A DNA stretch of 64,000 bases from Durusdinium trenchii (GCA_963970005.1 CAXAMN010023350.1:361904-425903), one strand, 5' to 3'; numbered from the stretch's first letter, positions 22,842 through 32,383 are shown. The notes: generated from the sequence alone by a model not told the origin. Made by a program: numbers and translations.

Positions 22842-23793
22842 TTGCCCAAGGCTTGTGCCTCGCAGCTGTGCCGTGCCGACGTTTGCGACAGTTTCACCAT
22901 ACGCAAGCAGTATCAAAAAGCCGGATGCTGTTCATGTTTCGGTGCCTTGTCAGATTATATAGAAGTACCGGATGCTCGACTCAGAAGGAGGTTCTATGAC
23001 CGTTCCATCCCAAGAACACCGGTTTTGATCTGCAAGCTGGTGAACATGTTTAGGAGACGGACAAACCCTTTTGGACGCATGCACTGCAATCTATACAGTG
23101 TACTCTCGGTCTTGGCATGTGAAAGCACGGACTGCCGCAGATATTTCGGCGTGGCGTTTTCAGGGAATTATGTACAAAAGCATGGAACCCATGGAACAGG
23201 CATTTGGCCTTCAATATCTACAATATTTGCATTATCCAATGCTTGTGACATCTAACGTTTAATACTTTAAAGTGGCTTCGGCCAACACAGATGTCAAGTA
23301 TGTGAATCACATGTGGTCAAATGTCCAAAAGGTAAGGCTCAGGTTCATCCTGTTGGGCAGAACTTGCGCTTACGATTTGCAGCCGTGGGCACATAAAGGA
23401 TCGTGAAGGCCAAAAAGGGGCGTGTCACGTTCCAGGGTCCACACTCCTGCAGTGCAACCATCCTAGAGCGGAAAGCAGGGCTAGACACCCTTTTCCACTG
23501 TTGAAGTGTGCGTTGAATAAGAATAAAGGTGCACATGCTCAAATCGGATTGCTTTTCTTTGCAGGCTGATGCTGGCAAATGACCCACTAGTCAGAGAGCA
23601 TTTTCCGCAGTACTTGCCTTCGGAGGAGCCTGAGCATGTTTTGGTTTGGCTTCTGAGAGCTTTTGGGAGAGAACGAACTCAGGATGAGCTCTCCGCCACG
23701 GCGCAGTTGGTGGCTGAAATGCCTTCAAATGAGATGCAGCTGAAGGAGGGATGTAAAGGATGGTGTCAACATCGACAATGGTTCGCTTGTTAA
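22842..23793 (+). CDS. Candidate multi-exon gene of unknown function
   Basis: Coding-looking plus-strand pieces in order: about 22900-23040 (KAGCCSCFGALSDYIEVPDA, then Arg-rich), about 23060-23170 (LLDACTAIYTVYSRSW, ARTAADISAWRFQG), about 23276-23331 (ASANTDVKYVNHMWSNVQK, ending before GTAAGG) and 23566-about 23740 after TTTGCAG (MLANDPLVREHFPQYLPS, VLVWLLRAFGRERTQDELSA). The last two are the most convincing and could join directly. No domain was recognised, and other stops near each piece fit introns. All four may not belong together. Confidence 0.35.
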
Positions 23794-23993
23794 AGACAAT
23801 TTTTACACTCCGTGGAATAGTTATGACAGTGGACAATGGCCCCTTGGAAGTCCATTTTCCTCTACGTCCACGGTTATTCTAGCCCGGAGGGAAATCCTTG
23901 CCCTTGCTTGAGGAGTTTGTTGCCATTCATGCAGACGTCAAAGCAACTCTGCGGTGCCTTGGGTGATCTGAAAACCGGACCGAAGTTGTCTTG

Positions 23994-24059
23994 CTCCTAA
24001 TTGCTCCTAAGAGCAAAGGCCTCCACCCCAATAGCGATGGCCTCCATCTTACTAAGCAT
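23994..24059 (+). repeat. Dispersed GGCCTCCA/GCTCCTAA minisatellite, locus 5
   Basis: Short array with GCTCCTAATTGCTCCTAAG, then GGCCTCCACCCCAATAGCGA and GGCCTCCATCTTACTAAG. Complement orientation of loci 1, 2 and 4. It lies 0.4 kb upstream of the retroelement's first reading frame. Confidence 0.7.
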
Positions 24060-24440
24060 GCAGGCGCATGTGTATTTACATAGCCAACTTGTGCTTTCCT
24101 TGCATGCAGTTCTTACATAATTCCTTTGACGGGTGTGTGACCAAGGCGCTTTTGTTGGCAAGCCAAGCAAGATGGTTTGACAGGGGCTGCCTGTGCACAG
24201 GAGGAATCATGCCAAGAAAGGAGTCTAACCATCATTTTGTTCGGTTGAGCGGAGGCTGTCAAGCTTCTGAATCTTTGCTTGGAAAGACGCGCAAAGCGAC
24301 TTGGATCTTTGTCCCTTCAAAACCGCCTGAACCTGTTGCATTCTATTTGACCGGTTTGATATGGATATGATGTTACGCCCCCGGAATTTAAGACGACCGG
24401 GTTCGATCTCGTTTTATCCACAGAGTTTGGCTCACAGCGG

Positions 24441-26522
24441 ATGCGGTGCACGGCCTGTGGCCTCCTGACATCCGGGGAGGAAGATCTGTGCACATTCTGC
24501 AGGAGCAGGAATTGCTTTTGGCTGGTGCTCGACGACATCCCCGTCCCGTTGAGAGGCTGGGCAGTGAATTCACTTCGGGTGTGGACAAGTGTCATCCAGG
24601 AGGAGTCGGACAAGTTTCACGAAGCTCAGCGAAAAAGGGAGGCCGTCGAGAGCACCGCAATCTCGAAAGCCAAGAGCTTGGCATCCTCTGGCACTCCTGA
24701 GAGGGGGAGTGAAGCCACCGAGAAGGTTGAGGAGGAGAGTAAGCCGGACAAGTCGTGGATCTCCGCCAAGCGTGAGGAGGAGGCTTCAAAGGCATCTCCT
24801 GTCGGGGAGGTGAGTGGGCAAGAGGAGACCGCAGAGGGTCGACACTCGAGTTCATCAAAGCAGGTCAAAGAGGAGCCTAGGAGAAGGTCAAGGAGGAGAA
24901 GCAGAACGAGGAGTCGCAGCAAAAGAGAAAGGAAGAGGAAAAGCAAGACTCGATCAAGGTCAAGGCAGGAGAAGAAGGAATTCGAGAGAGAAGCGAGAGG
25001 AGAATTCGAGGTCATCAAGGCCAGTTGAGGTTGAGCGAACGGTGCCAAGAGCTAGACCGTCAGTGAGGCCACCGAAGACGCCCTCACGATCACCTCCGGG
25101 GAGACATCAGCCTCCTAAGAAGACTCCACCTATCATCCGCCCGGCTGTCAAGAAGTGGGACGGAAGAGTACCGGCTTGGAAACTACACCCCAGGTGGTAC
25201 GGTGAGAACAAAGGTGCAAAAAAGCGGGAGCGACATTACTATCGCGCCCAGGAAGACGAGCAGTGAGGTTTAGAGTGAGGGGATGCCACCCAGGCATCGA
25301 CCGGCAGTGAGAGGAGTGAGGCCGCCTCCTATTCGGGGAGGAGGTGTGAGGAGAAGGCCAGCGGCAAGAGAGGCTGGACGCCCAGAAGCTGGTGCTGAAG
25401 TGGACGGTGAGGTTTTGCGCCTTGCTACCACAGGAGCAAGACTAGGAGCAAGTTTTGAAGGAGGAGAGAGAGTGAGATGCGAGGAGGTCCCGTTGGAAGT
25501 TTTTCGCCGAGGCCTGCCAGTGTGCGTCGAAGGCATCTATTGGGGGGGCCAGGTGCATGGTGGCAGGCTTGGTGGACAACCTCTACATCAGGACGCCCAA
25601 AGATGTGGAGTTGGAGATCAAGGTGCAGGGCACGAGCGAGGAGTCGCTGCTGAAGTGGGCTACAGGCCACAAGGGGCAGAAACTCAGGCTTCACCTCTGT
25701 GGAGACAGGTGCCCAGAGAGGCTCGAGGCAGAGGATCTGGTCCATGCGACGTTGATCCAAAAGAGGGCTGGCGAGGACGATCCATGGATGGTCAACTTGA
25801 TCGAGGAGGTCCCCGGGCCAGAAGTTCTACGAGCGGAGCCACTCCTAGTCGGGGAGAGAGGCGAGGACGAGAGCAAAGGAAGTGGTGCAAAGAAGTCCGT
25901 GCCAGGGGAGAAGGCAGAGAAGAAAAAGAAGAAGAGGAAGAGGAGCGAAGCTCGAGACGAAAGTCCCGAGAAAGGCCGAGAGAGGGTCGATCTGAAAGGA
26001 GGAGCTCGAAAAGAACTGAAGGAGGTCTTTGGAGGGACAGGGTTAGACCCAGATCCTCGCTACCGTCGCCGGTTCGCCATCAAGGCCCAGAAGAAGATCA
26101 AAAAGAAGAAGAAGGACTCCTATTCATCGGGGAGTTCGGGGAGCGAAGAAAGCAGCACTTCGGATTCCGTGGAGGTCTTCGAGGATCAGCAAAAGGTTCG
26201 TCGACTCTCCCGAAGGGCGCCGGGCGTCCTAGCGGCTCAAGCAATGCGGGAAATGCAGAGCAGCTTGCTCACGGCAACCGGTGGGATATGGCAGCAAGAT
26301 CAGGCGGCAATACAACCTCTGGCATGTCAGTACTACAGGCAATCGCTGGCCGGGCCAGGTCGAGAAGGACTGACCCTTTGCTGGGCCATAGACCTAGCCT
26401 TACAAGGTCGGATGGCCGAATGTGTCGACGCCTTGGTCCAGAGGTTGAAGTCGGTCGAGATGGTCTTGCAGGGATCGGCGTGGCAAATCGCGCAGCGGCT
26501 CGAGGTATTACCACCAGAATGA
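24441..26522 (+). pseudogene. Gag-like region of the retroelement, at least two frame breaks
   Basis: Presumed nucleic-acid-binding structural protein. It starts at an ATG with a CxxC...CxxC zinc-ribbon-like N-terminus (CTACG then CTFC), followed by an acidic helix and a long Arg/Ser and Lys-rich tract typical of RNA-binding segments. The first frame stops at 25028. The sense continues in the +1 frame to 25266 (RRPAVKKWDGRVPAWK-like basic segment), then in a third frame to about 25540, and returns to the original frame through 26522. The last change coincides with a run of seven G at about 25542. The C-terminal part, with a second Lys-rich tract, a Ser/Glu-rich linker and a helical segment (LTLCWAIDLALQGRMAE), is well formed. 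The breaks may be real decay or homopolymer sequencing errors. Its TGA overlaps the pol ATG. Confidence 0.65.
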
Positions 26523-29500
26523 CCCCTCATCTCCTCAAGAGGGGAAACAAAAGAGGCAATCAGAGAACAAAAGGAGGAACAAAGAACTCGCAACGAAGCA
26601 TCCGAGGGCAAAAGCAAGTCGGACAGTTGGCAGTGGCGAGACTATGGCAGCGAAGGAAAAGGAAAAGAAGGGAAAGGAAAGGGCAAGCGCCCGAGCAAGG
26701 ACAAAGGAGAGCAGAAGAAGTGAGGGAGGAGGTCTTGCCATGGCTTGGTACAGGAGGGTGTCCGCCCTCAGACTATGATGCCCCGTTTGAAGCAGAGGGC
26801 AACGGTTTTCCAGCAGCTCTGAACCCATGCCGTCATGTCGACGAAGCAGGAGTGGAGCGACAGCAAGGCGTCTGGCTGGGTAGTCCGGCCGTTCCGTCAC
26901 GCCTGATCGTGGATGAGACCTCGTTGATGACCTCGTCCGCGGAAAAAGTTTGCATGCGGCCGCCGGTGGCCGGGGATAGCTTGATCCAGGTCGTCCCTTG
27001 GTTGGTGCACGAGTTGGTTCTTCTTGGTCCGAAGGTAGGTTTGGACAAGCAATGCAAGACCCAGCCCAAGGGTGATGTTTTTCCATTGCCCACCAACATG
27101 TTGCACTTGAGGGACATCATGGGTGTTGACCTGGGCATTGTTGGGATGGTAAGAGGAATGTGCTTGGCGCTGAACTTGTTTTATGGAGTGCCCGCTGAGA
27201 ATGACTTCCACCCTACTTCTCTTCAGGTTGAGGCTGTTAGGCACTTAGCTAGGGAGGCTCAAGTGGCATCTGAATGGCCAGAACGACTGGAGCAGATCTC
27301 GTGGCAGGAGTTTTTTCATTTGAAGACCATTGATTACTGTGGAGATGAAGTACTCTGTGCTCAGTCTACGACGTGGGCCAACCTGGCACCGGCAATGCCA
27401 GCTGAGATAGCTTCAGTAGCCTTAGCCGATGTTTGTGAATTGGGGTGCAAGCACTACGTGGAAAACTTCTCTGAATATCTCCTTCCCGGGGAGATGCAAC
27501 AGGCCATGAAGGGGCCACGGGTCCTTGTTCATGATGATCATTGGCGAGAAGTTTGTGAAGGGCTGACCAGGAATGTGGTATGCACTATCCTCCCAAAGAG
27601 TCAGGTCTACCATGTACAGGGGCAGCCACTCCTGAACGGCCTGTTTGGAGTCAAGAAAGACGAAATTGTTGACGGACTACCGGTTCACAGGCTGATCATG
27701 GACCTTCGACCATGCAATAACGTCTGCAGAGGATTGGAGGGGGATGTCGCCACCCTACCGAGTTGGGCAACGATGGGACCGCTGCAACTTATGCCTACGG
27801 AAGATTTGGTGGTGTCCTCTGAAGATGTGCGCTGTTTTTTCTATATATTCAAGGTGCCTCAAGAGTGGCACCCCTTCCTGGCGTTCAACAAGCCACTCCC
27901 TCGGGACATGTGGCCTGGTGATGATGGTCCGTACTACATAGCATCGCAGGTATTGCCTATGGGCTTCAAGAACTCGGTCAGCCTAGCGCAACATGTGCAC
28001 AGGAACATCGTGAGGATGGCCTCCACCAGGACAGATGAAGGGCTTCGGCCGGAGCAGGAAGTTCGTAAGGACAGGCCATTTTCAGCATCGTCTGTGCTTC
28101 ATCGCATCTACCTGGACAACTTTGACCAGCTGGAGAAGGTGCCGAAGAACTCACATGAGCTCCTGGTCGGGGAGTGCAGTCCGGGCATTATGGCCCTCAG
28201 GGCGGAGTATGAGAGTTGGGGGGTTCCTCGTCGCCCCAAGAAAGCTGTCTCACGGTCTCTTGTGGCTGAGGTACAGGGAGCGATCATTGATGGGAACTTG
28301 GGAATTGCATACGCCAAGCCGTCCAAGGTCTACAAGTACACGGGGCTATCCATACTGTTTCTCAAAGAAACTATGAGCAGCCAGAAGCAAGTCCAAGTCA
28401 TTGCAGGGGGTCTTGTCTACTTGAGTATGTTCAGGAGGCCTCTCCTAGGCTCCCTGAATAACATCTGGAGGTTCGTCGAGGCTTTTCGTGGCTATCCACC
28501 CGTGGTCAAACTACCCATCCCCGATGGGGTTAAGTTGGAGGTTGCCAGGTTTCTCTGCCTCATCCCGCTGGCTAGGTTGGACTTTCGCTTGAGTGTCTCG
28601 TCGGAAGTCACCGCAAGTGATGCTTCTACGTCGGGGGGCGGTCTTACGGTCAGCACAGGCCTCACGGGGTTTGGAATAGCAGCTTCGCAAACGGTCACCA
28701 GGGGTGACGTAGCAGAACCGGGAGATCTTCATGGAGTGCTTACAGTCGGGCTCTTTGACGGTATAGGAGCACTTCGAGTGGCGGCAGATGCGTGTGGGCT
28801 AGCGGTGGTAGGTCACATCAGCGTTGAGGTGAACAAGGCGGCCAGCCGTGTGCTTGAAAGTAGGTTTCCTGCCACCGTTTTCGTTGAGGGAGGTGTTGAG
28901 GCCGTCGCGGAGGAGGAAGTGCAGCGCTGGGCATGTCAGTTTTCGCAGGCATCACTGGTCTTGATCGGTGCTGGTCCGCCATGCCAAGGCGTGAGTGGGC
29001 TAAATGCCGATCGCCGGGGAGCGTTGCGGGAGCTGGTCAAGCAGAAATTCAAGTGGGCCCAAGTGCGCTACCTGGCGGAGAGTGTGGCTAGCATGGACTC
29101 TCAGGACCGCAAGGTGATGACTACGTCCTTTGGAGACCTACCAGCTCGGATAGATGCTAGTGGAGTGTCCCTGGCGCGACGGCCAAGGCTGTATTGGTGC
29201 AATTGGGAGCTGAGATCAGGCCCTGGGGTTTCTGTACAACCACTGGAGGAGTCAGGAGACGCAGCATTTCGCACGGTCGAACTCACGGCAGAGGTGGCCA
29301 CTAAACTCTACCTGCAGCCAGGGTGCAGCAAAGCCTCGGCCGAACCTTACCCTACGTTCACTACTTCAAGGCCAAGGGACTACGCCGGTAGGAGGCCAGC
29401 AGGTTTGGACAAGTTGAGTCGAGAAGAGCGGCTTTGGTGGGAGGAGGATGCTTTCCGGTTCCCGCCTTACCAGTACCAGTGGAAGCTGATGGTCGTTGAC

Positions 29501-30283
29501 GCAAGGAAGGAGCCAAGACTGCCTGACATCCAGGAAAGGGAGGTGATCATGGGATTTCCCAGGGACTATACTATGCAATGCATGCCCAAACAGATGCAGG
29601 GATCACCTCAACACTTGGATGAAAGAAAAACGTTGATTGGCAACTCACGGAATGTCACGGTGGTCACTTGGTTGATCTCACAACTTGGCGGACAGTTGGG
29701 TCTTTGCTCATTTCTTTCGCCTCAACAAGCGGTCGATCGAACAGCTCCTGGCTCTTCAGGTGAACTAATGGGATTGCTATACACGCCTCCTATGCAACCG
29801 GGGAGGAAGCAGGGCGCACCCAACGGGGAGCACACTCTGGTGAGGAAGCTCCTGAATCTGGTCAGCCTCAAGGGCGAGGACATCATGTTGCAGGCGCCCA
29901 CCGAGGACACCCTTCGTTACCACAGGTTGAGGGCCAGCCTTCCTGCGAGACTGTGGAAGTGGCGCACAGTCATGGGGTGGCAATGGTCCGGATCCCCGGA
30001 GCATATCAATGTCCTGGAGTTGAGGGCGGTTCTCACCAGTATTAGATGGCGCATTCTCAAACGGCGTGCCTTCAGGACGAAGATGGTACATATGATCGAC
30101 AGTCTCGTGTGCTTGCATTGTTTGGTTCGGGGCCGGAGCAGCAGCCGGAAGATGAGAAGGACCCTGAGTCGAATTGACGCTTTACTCCTAGCTTCGGGGA
30201 GTCATGGAGTATGGGCGTATGTCCATACTTCACAAAACCCAGCAGACCGCCCTTCGAGGCGGCCCGTGAAGAAGAAATGGTGA
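26519..30283 (+). CDS. Pol: reverse transcriptase, RNase H with inserted DNA cytosine-5 methyltransferase
   Basis: 1254 residues from the ATG at 26519, which overlaps the gag stop as ATGA. The frame is open further upstream, but that part lies over gag in another frame. Reverse transcriptase: HRLIMDLRPCN near 392, SSEDVRCFFYIFKVP near 433, LPMGFKNSVSLAQHVH near 478, and YLDNFD at 531, where most enzymes have YxDD. RNase H starts with ASDASTSGGG (Asp 701) and resumes with HINVLELRAV (Glu 1167), MIDSLVCLH (Asp 1194) and NPADRPSR (Asp 1243). Between these lies a full cytosine-5 methyltransferase: motif I LFDGIGALRVAAD at 745, catalytic PPCQG with Cys 822, ESV (for the usual ENV) at 854, RRPRLYW near 886, and GFPRDYT...LIGNSRNV ending near 1045. 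No stop interrupts it. It would copy element RNA and could methylate element or host DNA; the methylation target is inferred. Confidence 0.9.
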   Translation: MTPHLLKRGNKRGNQRTKGGTKNSQRSIRGQKQVGQLAVARLWQRRKRKRRERKGQAPEQGQRRAEEVREEVLPWLGTGGCPPSDYDAPFEAEGNGFPAALNPCRHVDEAGVERQQGVWLGSPAVPSRLIVDETSLMTSSAEKVCMRPPVAGDSLIQVVPWLVHELVLLGPKVGLDKQCKTQPKGDVFPLPTNMLHLRDIMGVDLGIVGMVRGMCLALNLFYGVPAENDFHPTSLQVEAVRHLAREAQVASEWPERLEQISWQEFFHLKTIDYCGDEVLCAQSTTWANLAPAMPAEIASVALADVCELGCKHYVENFSEYLLPGEMQQAMKGPRVLVHDDHWREVCEGLTRNVVCTILPKSQVYHVQGQPLLNGLFGVKKDEIVDGLPVHRLIMDLRPCNNVCRGLEGDVATLPSWATMGPLQLMPTEDLVVSSEDVRCFFYIFKVPQEWHPFLAFNKPLPRDMWPGDDGPYYIASQVLPMGFKNSVSLAQHVHRNIVRMASTRTDEGLRPEQEVRKDRPFSASSVLHRIYLDNFDQLEKVPKNSHELLVGECSPGIMALRAEYESWGVPRRPKKAVSRSLVAEVQGAIIDGNLGIAYAKPSKVYKYTGLSILFLKETMSSQKQVQVIAGGLVYLSMFRRPLLGSLNNIWRFVEAFRGYPPVVKLPIPDGVKLEVARFLCLIPLARLDFRLSVSSEVTASDASTSGGGLTVSTGLTGFGIAASQTVTRGDVAEPGDLHGVLTVGLFDGIGALRVAADACGLAVVGHISVEVNKAASRVLESRFPATVFVEGGVEAVAEEEVQRWACQFSQASLVLIGAGPPCQGVSGLNADRRGALRELVKQKFKWAQVRYLAESVASMDSQDRKVMTTSFGDLPARIDASGVSLARRPRLYWCNWELRSGPGVSVQPLEESGDAAFRTVELTAEVATKLYLQPGCSKASAEPYPTFTTSRPRDYAGRRPAGLDKLSREERLWWEEDAFRFPPYQYQWKLMVVDARKEPRLPDIQEREVIMGFPRDYTMQCMPKQMQGSPQHLDERKTLIGNSRNVTVVTWLISQLGGQLGLCSFLSPQQAVDRTAPGSSGELMGLLYTPPMQPGRKQGAPNGEHTLVRKLLNLVSLKGEDIMLQAPTEDTLRYHRLRASLPARLWKWRTVMGWQWSGSPEHINVLELRAVLTSIRWRILKRRAFRTKMVHMIDSLVCLHCLVRGRSSSRKMRRTLSRIDALLLASGSHGVWAYVHTSQNPADRPSRRPVKKKW

Positions 30284-31377
30284 AGAAGTCAGGAGTTCAC
30301 TTAGAAGTTAGGAGTAAAGCAGCAAGGCAAGCACAAAGACGCAGATTGGGACCACTTCGTAACTTGACCGTCCAAAGTAAAACCAGGGCACGCTACAACA
30401 AAGCTATGGATCGCTATCGCAATTTCCTGCGAGAAGAAGACCGTCCCTATCCTCGTGATGCGGCGCACCAAGACTATGTGCTATCTCACTACATCGAACA
30501 CCTCTGCAAGACCGGCGAGGGTAGAGCACTTGCCTGTGATAACGTGGCCGCGGTTCAGGACTTCCATCCTTTCCTTCGGGGGCACCTACCTAGCGCATGG
30601 CGGCTCCTGAAGACATGGTCGTCGAATGAACTACCAAACCGTGCACCTCCACTTTCTCTAGACGCGCTTCAAGTCCTGACTGGTCACGCACTCTTCAATG
30701 ACAAGCCGTTGTTTGCACTTTCCTTGCTCTTGGGATTCCATGGGCTCCTGCGAACCGGGGAGCTCCTGGGAGTGAAAAAGGCGCATGTTGTCCAGTCAGG
30801 TCCTCGTAGCCCAGCGGTGATTTCCCTAGGACTTACAAAAGGCGGAAAGAGAGCTGGAGCAGCAGAAAGTGTCACCATTCGGGAGGAAGACACCTTGAGG
30901 AGACTTTGGCAGTGGCTGAATACACCTCACGCCCCAGCGACTCTTTGGGGAACACCTCATTCATGGCGCAAGACTTTTAATGAAAGCCTCGTAGCTTGCC
31001 AGTTAGACAGCTTTGACTTCCGGCCTTACAGCCTTAGAAGAGGCGGGGCCACTATGCATTTTGGCCGACACGGCTCGCTGGACCGCCTCCTGATTCAGGG
31101 GAGGTGGGCCTCTAGCAAAACGGCCCGAATTTACATTAATGAAGGATTAGCAGTTCTCGCTGAGCTCAAATTGGCCTTTAATGGCACAGCCCAAGCATAC
31201 CAGCGGCAGTTTCAGAAGTCGCTCCGCGTCCCGCTACAAACTCTTGAGCTTCACCCAAAGGGTGGGCCAGGGGGAGGTGGAAGGAAGAAGCGACAGANNN
31301 NNNNNNNGAGTCAGAGGCAGGGGCCTCTTGAATCGGAATTTTTGAGTGAAGTTCCTTTTGCTTTACTTGACAACTAA
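30277..31377 (+). CDS. Tyrosine recombinase of the DIRS-like retroelement
   Basis: Site-specific recombinase that would integrate circular element DNA. The start is the ATG at 30277, in an ATGGTGA overlap with the pol stop; a longer open frame upstream runs over pol. 366 residues, including four X from an N gap at 31298-31307. An N-terminal helical DNA-binding part (TRARYNKAMDRYRNFL) precedes the catalytic domain. Likely catalytic residues are Arg 159 (LLRTGELLG), Arg 254 in YSLRRGGAT and Tyr 286 (TARIYIN). The position usually held by His two residues before the second Arg's Leu is Tyr 251, a known type of variation in this family but worth testing. HSWRKTF and GRWASSKTA fit the other conserved blocks. 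The C-terminus is Gly-rich. Appears intact. Confidence 0.88.
   Translation: MVKKSGVHLEVRSKAARQAQRRRLGPLRNLTVQSKTRARYNKAMDRYRNFLREEDRPYPRDAAHQDYVLSHYIEHLCKTGEGRALACDNVAAVQDFHPFLRGHLPSAWRLLKTWSSNELPNRAPPLSLDALQVLTGHALFNDKPLFALSLLLGFHGLLRTGELLGVKKAHVVQSGPRSPAVISLGLTKGGKRAGAAESVTIREEDTLRRLWQWLNTPHAPATLWGTPHSWRKTFNESLVACQLDSFDFRPYSLRRGGATMHFGRHGSLDRLLIQGRWASSKTARIYINEGLAVLAELKLAFNGTAQAYQRQFQKSLRVPLQTLELHPKGGPGGGGRKKRQXXXXSQRQGPLESEFLSEVPFALLDN
31298..31307. other. Assembly gap (10 N)
   Basis: Ten undetermined bases within the tail of the recombinase frame. The frame is kept on both sides only if the gap is really about ten bases, which standard gap padding does not guarantee. Confidence 0.95.
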
Positions 31378-31722
31378 GGTCTTGCATTGCGGTAAAAAGA
31401 GGGGAGAACTCGGGGAGTCTTTATATATATATATATATATATTTATGTATGTTTTTTTGAGTGTGCACTTCTTGCATGGACTGTCCTCACGGGGATTCGG
31501 GGCAGACACTGGAGGTTGGGACTGAACTCCATCCTGACCACTCCAAGCTTTCCACCGGAGTGCCCTGTTTCAAAGGTTTAGAGGTTGGAGCAGGATGAGC
31601 AAATACTTCAACATTGAAATCAAGGATCCTTTTTTGTTGACCATTATCATTACATTGCTGGTGTTACATATATATGTGTGTGTGTCAACACCTGTCTCCA
31701 AGGTTTTGCGTTTCATGTCTCA
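31378..31722. other. 3' flank of recombinase with (TA)n tract
   Basis: A (TA)n microsatellite lies at 31421-31442. The rest has no gene. It probably belongs to the 3' untranslated or terminal region of the retroelement. Confidence 0.5.
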
Positions 31723-32005
31723 TTTGCAAGCAGGGGGCCTGGCCAACGAAGACTGGGACCCGTGCAAACGTACCTGCAGAACTAGTTACCTGTTGTTCTC
31801 GCTGTGGTTTGCTTTCATGGTGGTTCATGTATGGAAGCATGGTAAAGGGCTACTGCGTTTGTTAAACAGTTCTTCTCTTCGACCCACCATTCATTCCGTT
31901 CTGCAAGTCAAGGGCTAGGTATTCAGTAACTAAAGTGCTAGGTAGTCAGTAACTAATTTCTGGAACTTCGTCAACTGATTCTAGCTCTTGCGCGCAACCA
32001 TCAAA
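31723..32005 (+). repeat. Direct repeat, copy 1 of 2
   Basis: Nearly identical to 33006-33305. Shared landmarks in the same order are TTTGCAAGCAGGGGGCC, GACCCGTGCAAACG, TGTTGTTCTCGCTGTGG, GGAAGCATGGTAAAGGGC, TCATTCCGTTCTGCAAGTC and AACTTCGTCAACTGATTC. Copy 2 has about 17 extra bases near its start (ACAGGGGTCCCGGTGG). The open frame across the first part is shared by both copies (LFSLWFAFMVVHVWKHGK), but it is short and unsupported as a gene. Confidence 0.88.
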
Positions 32006-32383
32006 GCGTGTGTCGCCACAGAGTCCCACTGAGGGCTGTGGTGTGATCCCCATCGAGGGGCGCAGCGTGTGCATAGACCCAGAGTGTGGGGGACCTACCC
32101 TGATTGCTCCGTCTCTGCTCTGGGACTTCACTGTGCAACCTCCTTGATCGACTGCATTGCATGATACCACTGATCAAATGCCGCAGGGCTTACTGAGATC
32201 AAACTCCAGTTTGGATTTCCGCATGCCACTGCTAAGTATTCACATGTCCACGTCGTGCTGCTAAGTATTCACAGGCCAGGTTCATGGATAGGTCGCACCG
32301 GCTAAGTAATCGAGGCGGGTTGCATGCATAGATCACTAGTGCCACTCACACCGTTTGACGTGACTCTCACCGGGACGCCGTGA

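Larger units (their letters stand above)
24441..31377 (+). mobile_element. DIRS-like (tyrosine-recombinase) retrotransposon carrying a DNA cytosine methyltransferase
   Basis: The coding core of one element: a gag-like region, a pol frame with reverse transcriptase, RNase H and cytosine-5 methyltransferase, and a tyrosine recombinase in place of a DDE integrase. That combination defines DIRS-type retroelements. Terminal sequences are not resolved. A 0.3 kb direct repeat downstream (31723-32005 and 33006-33305) may be part of the element's 3' structure. Dinoflagellate retrotransposons with methyltransferases have been reported (de Mendoza and colleagues, 2018), so the class has precedent. Pol and recombinase frames are long and intact, which argues for a young or recently active copy, while gag carries at least two frame breaks. 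Ten Ns interrupt the recombinase tail at 31298-31307. Confidence 0.88.

Noticed and set aside
25283..26518. Upstream 412 codons of the 1666-residue open frame that contains pol
   Set aside because: This part overlaps gag in another frame, and most of its Arg/Gly-rich translation looks like a shadow of gag's Lys/Glu-rich DNA. Only a short part near 25400-25540 may be real gag sense. The ATG at 26519 overlapping the gag stop is the better pol start.
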